Shown here: positions 60,700 through 64,000 of the stretch, piece after piece | How positions within the stretch are numbered: the first letter of the stretch is position 1 | Layout: each line of letters begins with the position of its first letter | Assembly (NCBI GenBank): GCA_000831005.1 | Contig: CP007152.1 | Span: 2,356,001-2,420,000 of the forward strand | Length of the DNA: 64,000 nucleotides | DNA from: Marinobacter salarius | GTDB taxonomy: Bacteria; Pseudomonadota; Gammaproteobacteria; Pseudomonadales; Oleiphilaceae | Direction: 5' to 3' | Made by a program: the position numbers and the translations under genes | Notes under the pieces: generated by a model | What the model was told of the DNA's origin: nothing | What the model saw: the letters and a program-made list of their open reading frames with translations, nothing else | Databases searched by the model: none

Positions 60700-61473
60700 A
60701 TGGCTCTGGCAAAACGCATTATTCCCTGCCTGGATGTCGATAAAGGCCGCGTTGTAAAAGGCGTGAACTTCGTCGATATCCGCGATGCTGGTGACCCGGT
60801 GGAAGTGGCCCGCAAGTACAACGAACAGGGCGCCGACGAAATCACCTTCCTGGACATCACCGCCAGTCACGAAAGCCGCGATACCACCTATGAAACTGTG
60901 GAGCGCATGGCGGCTGAAGTGTTTATCCCGCTGACGGTGGGTGGTGGTGTGCGCACCGTTGAGGACATCCGCAAGCTCCTGAATGCAGGCGCGGACAAGG
61001 TGTCAATCAATACTGCGGCGGTGTTCAATCCGGACTTCGTGCGCGAGGCTTCTGACCGTTTTGGTAGCCAGTGTATCGTTGTCGCCATTGATGCCAAGCG
61101 TGTCATTGGTGAAGGAGAGGAGCCCCGGTGGGAGATTTTCACCCACGGTGGGCGCAAGCCGACAGGCCTGGACGCGGTTGAATGGGCTCGCAAGATGACC
61201 GCGATGGGTGCCGGCGAGTTGCTGCTGACCAGCATGGACCGGGACGGCACCAAAATCGGATTCGACCTGGGGTTGACCCGTGCCATCAGCGACGCTGTAT
61301 CGGTACCGGTCATTGCTTCAGGGGGTGTGGGCGAGCTGCAGCATCTGGCAGACGGTGTGACCGAAGGTCGCGCGGATGCCGTGCTGGCGGCATCCATCTT
61401 TCACTTCGGTCAGCATACGATTCCCGAAGCAAAGGCATTTATGAAGGCCCAGGGGATTGTGGTGCGGGATTGA
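60700..61473 (+). CDS. hisF: Imidazole glycerol phosphate synthase subunit HisF
   Basis: Cyclase subunit partnered with His[19 protein letters not shown] (Asp), [36 protein letters not shown] (Asp) and [13 protein letters not shown]. 257 residues, intact. Ends the hisBHAF run. Confidence 0.97.
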   Translation: MALAKRIIPCLDVDKGRVVKGVNFVDIRDAGDPVEVARKYNEQGADEITFLDITASHESRDTTYETVERMAAEVFIPLTVGGGVRTVEDIRKLLNAGADKVSINTAAVFNPDFVREASDRFGSQCIVVAIDAKRVIGEGEEPRWEIFTHGGRKPTGLDAVEWARKMTAMGAGELLLTSMDRDGTKIGFDLGLTRAISDAVSVPVIASGGVGELQHLADGVTEGRADAVLAASIFHFGQHTIPEAKAFMKAQGIVVRD

Positions 61474-61482
61474 GGTCGGGCC

Positions 61483-62292
61483 TCATTCCTGCTTCGCCAG
61501 CGCGGGCCGAATCGCCCGCTTTTCCCCTTCCGCAAACATTGGCCGGTTGCCATTTCTCATGGCCCATACGCCGCTGACGGTCGCTACGGCAATTCCCTGC
61601 TCGTCCAGCTCTGGCAGACGTTTCTCTAGATAGTTCACCGTTACCTTGTGAGGATGGCCAATGCCGATGGCACTGCCGTTTTCCTTTGCCCGTTTGATAA
61701 GAAGCTCGAACTGCTGATCCACGAATTCCTCGGTTTGCTCGTGATCCAGGAACACGTCGCGGGTGAGGGTGGGTATGCGGTAAGCGGCTGCGACTTCGCC
61801 CGCAATGGAGGAAGCGATGGTGCGGCTGTCCACGAAATAGACCGGGTAGTGATCGAGTTCAGACATCACCCAGTCCATCGGCTGAAGTTGTTGAGTTAGC
61901 AGGCTGCCCATATGGTTGTTCACGCCCTGCACATGGGGAATGGACTGGAGCGCTCGCCGCAAGGTAGTGGCTATGCTGTTCTGGTCCATGTCCGGGTTCA
62001 GGCCGCCGGGCCCAAGGCCGATGTTACGGGTATTGGCCATTGGCGCATGCAGCATGATTTCCTTGTGCTTTTGGTGGGCCAACTCCGCCAGTCTGGTGGT
62101 GTATCTGCGGTAGGGCAGGAAAGCCAGGGTGATGGGCTGATCCAGGGCGATCAGTCGCTCACCTTCCACCAGGTTATGTCCCATGTCATCGATGATGATA
62201 GCGATAGTGGGCGGGAGTTGCCCCTCATGCTCCCCGGCAACAACCGGGGAGGTGGCCAAAAGGGCGGCAATCAGTGTTGCTAGAACTTTCAA
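61483..62292 (-). CDS. Divergent polysaccharide deacetylase, YibQ-like
   Basis: Secreted or periplasmic protein with a signal peptide (LATLIAALLATSPVVA), then PTIAIIIDDMGHNL and LAFLPYRRYTTRLAELAHQKHKEIMLHAPM, NHMGSLLT, YFVDSRTI and GIGHPHKVT, the DUF610/YibQ pattern. Overlaps ctpA by ATGA. Probably acts in envelope maintenance with EnvC and CtpA; substrate unknown. Confidence 0.9.
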   Translation of the reverse strand: MKVLATLIAALLATSPVVAGEHEGQLPPTIAIIIDDMGHNLVEGERLIALDQPITLAFLPYRRYTTRLAELAHQKHKEIMLHAPMANTRNIGLGPGGLNPDMDQNSIATTLRRALQSIPHVQGVNNHMGSLLTQQLQPMDWVMSELDHYPVYFVDSRTIASSIAGEVAAAYRIPTLTRDVFLDHEQTEEFVDQQFELLIKRAKENGSAIGIGHPHKVTVNYLEKRLPELDEQGIAVATVSGVWAMRNGNRPMFAEGEKRAIRPALAKQE

Positions 62293-63689
62293 TCCGCGCT
62301 TTCCTGTGTCGGCTTGTTACGCTTGTTGAGAATGCTCATGCCTTTCAGCAGGTTCAGTGCAGAGCGTAGCTGGAAGTCCTTGTTCGCCGGCGACGTGCTT
62401 TGTGCGTCCTCCTGCTTTTGCGGTTCTTCCTGCTGCCCCTCATCCTGCCCCTCAAGGTGGCCGCTGAGGTCCGCCTCGGTGAAGAACGGCTGGCTGTCGA
62501 GTTCGGTCAGTTGCGCCGGCTTCACTTCAATATCCGGTTTGATGCCTTTGGCCTGGATGGAGCGCCCATCCGGGGTGTAATAGCGGGCGGTGGTCATCTT
62601 GATGGCGTGGGTTTCATCCAGGGGGATGACGGTTTGCACGCTGCCTTTGCCGAACGACTGGGTGCCCATGACCACGGCACGCTGGTGATCCTGCAGTGCG
62701 CCCGCAAGAATCTCGGATGCAGACGCTGAGCCGCCGTTAATCAGAACCACAATGGGCGTATCCGGCATCACATCCCCGGGTTTGGCGTTGAAGCGCAGGC
62801 GCGAGCTCTGGATGCGGCCTTCCGTGTAAACGATCAAGCCGCTGTCCAGCAGGGCATCGGCTGCTTCGACCGCAGCCTGAAGAATGCCACCGGGATTGTT
62901 GCGAAGATCGATCACCAGGCCGTCCAGGTCACTGCCGTGTTCCTTTTCCAGGGCTTCCAGTGCCTTGGTGAACTGGCTGCCGGTATCCGCCTGGAACTGG
63001 GTTATGCGAACGTAGCCATAGCCGTTCTCGATGATGCGGGATTTGATGCTGGTGACCTTGATGATGTCACGTTCCACATCGATTTCGATCGGTGTGGATT
63101 CTCCCTCGCGTATGATCGTCAGTGTAAGGACGGTTCCGGGCTTACCGCGCATCAGTTTGACGGCTTCTTCCAGCGACATGCCTTTCACCGGCTGATCGCC
63201 CAGTTTGATAATCAGATCGCCGGCCTGCACACCGGCCTTCTGGGCGGGAGTATCGTCGATGGGCGAGATGACTTTCACGAAGCCATCTTCCATGCCCACT
63301 TCGATACCCAGACCGCCAAACTCGCCAGAGGTGCTTTCTTCAAGCTGTTCGTAGTCTTTTGGGGCCAGGTAAGTGGAATGAGGGTCGAGATCCGACAGCA
63401 TGCCTTTTATCGCGCTTTCGAGGAGTTGGCGGTCGTCCACCTCCTCCACATAAGCGTCTTTGATGCGACCGAATACTTCGGCAAATTTGCGAAGGTCGTC
63501 CAGTGGCAGTTGTTCTTCCGGATCGGGTAGCTGTATTTCCACCTGTTCACCGTGCTGGATGCCCTCCAGCAGGCGTCGGGTGTCTTCATCGGCTTCCTGG
63601 GCATGAACAAGGCCGGGCAGTACGGTTAAGCAGGTGGCAAGGGCGAGTGCGCGTGTGCTGGCGTGGTGTAGACTTCTTACCCGTCTCAT
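62289..63689 (-). CDS. ctpA: S41 carboxy-terminal processing protease
   Basis: Periplasmic serine protease of 466 residues. A signal peptide is followed by the helical dimer region, a PDZ domain (LGIEVGMEDGFVKVISPIDDTPAQKAGVQAGD) and the S41 catalytic domain with LINGGSASASEI (Ser) and GTQSFGKGSVQT (Lys). The C-terminus is a Gln/Glu-rich linker (EGQDEGQQEEPQKQE). Intact. Confidence 0.95.
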   Translation of the reverse strand: MRRVRSLHHASTRALALATCLTVLPGLVHAQEADEDTRRLLEGIQHGEQVEIQLPDPEEQLPLDDLRKFAEVFGRIKDAYVEEVDDRQLLESAIKGMLSDLDPHSTYLAPKDYEQLEESTSGEFGGLGIEVGMEDGFVKVISPIDDTPAQKAGVQAGDLIIKLGDQPVKGMSLEEAVKLMRGKPGTVLTLTIIREGESTPIEIDVERDIIKVTSIKSRIIENGYGYVRITQFQADTGSQFTKALEALEKEHGSDLDGLVIDLRNNPGGILQAAVEAADALLDSGLIVYTEGRIQSSRLRFNAKPGDVMPDTPIVVLINGGSASASEILAGALQDHQRAVVMGTQSFGKGSVQTVIPLDETHAIKMTTARYYTPDGRSIQAKGIKPDIEVKPAQLTELDSQPFFTEADLSGHLEGQDEGQQEEPQKQEDAQSTSPANKDFQLRSALNLLKGMSILNKRNKPTQESAD

Positions 63690-63793
63690 TCACATGTCCT
63701 GTGTTAATCCGATGACTGGTTGTTCCCAAGTATTGCCGGACAGTATGGCGTTACCCGGCTGATTTGTCAGCCTTTGAGGTAGCATGAGCCGGT

Positions 63794-64000
63794 TCAGCGG
63801 TTGCCGAGCCAGCGCCGGGGATTGTCCGGTTTGCCGTTGTGGCGGACCTCGAAATACACCGCGGGGTCATTGGTCCCGCCGGTTCGACCAGCCTGGGCAA
63901 TTGCCTCGCCCGCTTCAACCCAGTCTCCGGGGCTGGTGAACAGGCTGCTGCTGTGGCCGTAGAGCGTCATGTAGCCGTCGCCGTGGTCGAGGATGGTGAT
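63794..64000 (-). CDS. Murein hydrolase activator EnvC-type M23 domain (N-terminal part outside window)
   Basis: C-terminal 68 residues of a LytM/M23 domain protein: ITILDHGDGYMTLYGHSSSLFTSPGDWVEAG, then DPAVYFEVRHNGKPDNPRRWL. EnvC-type activators of cell-division amidases end this way. The rest lies beyond 64000. It is transcribed towards ctpA, as is usual in this group. Confidence 0.88.
   Translation of the reverse strand: MTILDHGDGYMTLYGHSSSLFTSPGDWVEAGEAIAQAGRTGGTNDPAVYFEVRHNGKPDNPRRWLGNR

Overview
The window reads as chromosome of a GC-rich marine-type gammaproteobacterium, most probably Marinobacter or a close relative. I infer this from the conserved right-hand block (envC, ctpA, a YibQ-like deacetylase, hisFAHB, asmA, mutY, yggX, tRNA-Phe) and from protein wording; I ran no search. 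Almost all of 1-51,650 is one very large nucleobase-catabolism region. It joins on the right (about 51.7-54.2 kb) to a small integrase/excisionase module at the 3' end of tRNA-Phe, and then to housekeeping genes (54.3-64 kb).

Layout. 1-9.3 kb (+): RutR-type TetR regulator, allantoinase puuE, allantoicase alc, ureidoglycolate lyase allA, an NMT1-type binding protein, three xanthine-dehydrogenase-type subunits and an amidohydrolase. 9.4-12.5 kb (-): a ferritin-like/rubredoxin fusion, a dihydroorotase-like amidohydrolase, and a paralogue of the ferritin-like domain that has lost its metal-binding glutamates. 12.8-15.1 kb (+): a second ATZ/TRZ amidohydrolase and a 2OG-Fe(II) oxygenase. 15.1-23.4 kb (-): a nucleoside-type BMP ABC transporter followed by two tandem isochorismatase-fold hydrolases (triuret hydrolase-like and biuret hydrolase), allophanate hydrolase atzF and an AtzH-like protein. 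23.7-25.4 kb (+): a GntR regulator and formamidase amiF. 25.5-33.0 kb (-): 2OG oxygenase, VOC protein, a second BMP transporter, ydfG and an isochorismatase. 33.3-38.5 kb: rutR and rutABCDEF. 38.5-44.4 kb: 8-oxoguanine deaminase, two 2OG oxygenases, another binding protein, a brnTA toxin-antitoxin pair and an alpha/beta hydrolase. 44.9-51.6 kb (+): two NMT1/ATPase/permease uptake systems around a guanine-deaminase-like enzyme and a WrbA-like flavoprotein.

Working model. Pyrimidines would be opened by Rut and the malonic semialdehyde reduced by RutE or YdfG. Purines would pass through deaminases and xanthine dehydrogenase to urate and then allantoin, allantoate, ureidoglycolate and urea. Triuret, biuret and allophanate, which arise from oxidised urate, would be taken to ammonia and CO2. 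Urate oxidase, HIU hydrolase, OHCU decarboxylase, urease and urea carboxylase are not in the window.

Regulation. Upstream of most transcription units I find sigma-54 promoters (GG-N10-GC, near TGGCAC-N5-TTGCA). Most are paired with a 16-bp palindrome close to the E. coli RutR box (TTGACCA-N2-TGGTCAA). One instead carries a GntR-type TGTTGTATACAACA palindrome at +1. This looks like a nitrogen-controlled, substrate-gated regulon and is the main finding.

Caveat. About 47 apparent frameshifts occur, nearly all one-base losses from short G or C runs. They also hit hisB, mutY and asmA, so I treat them as sequence or assembly errors and annotate the affected genes as CDS spanning the break.
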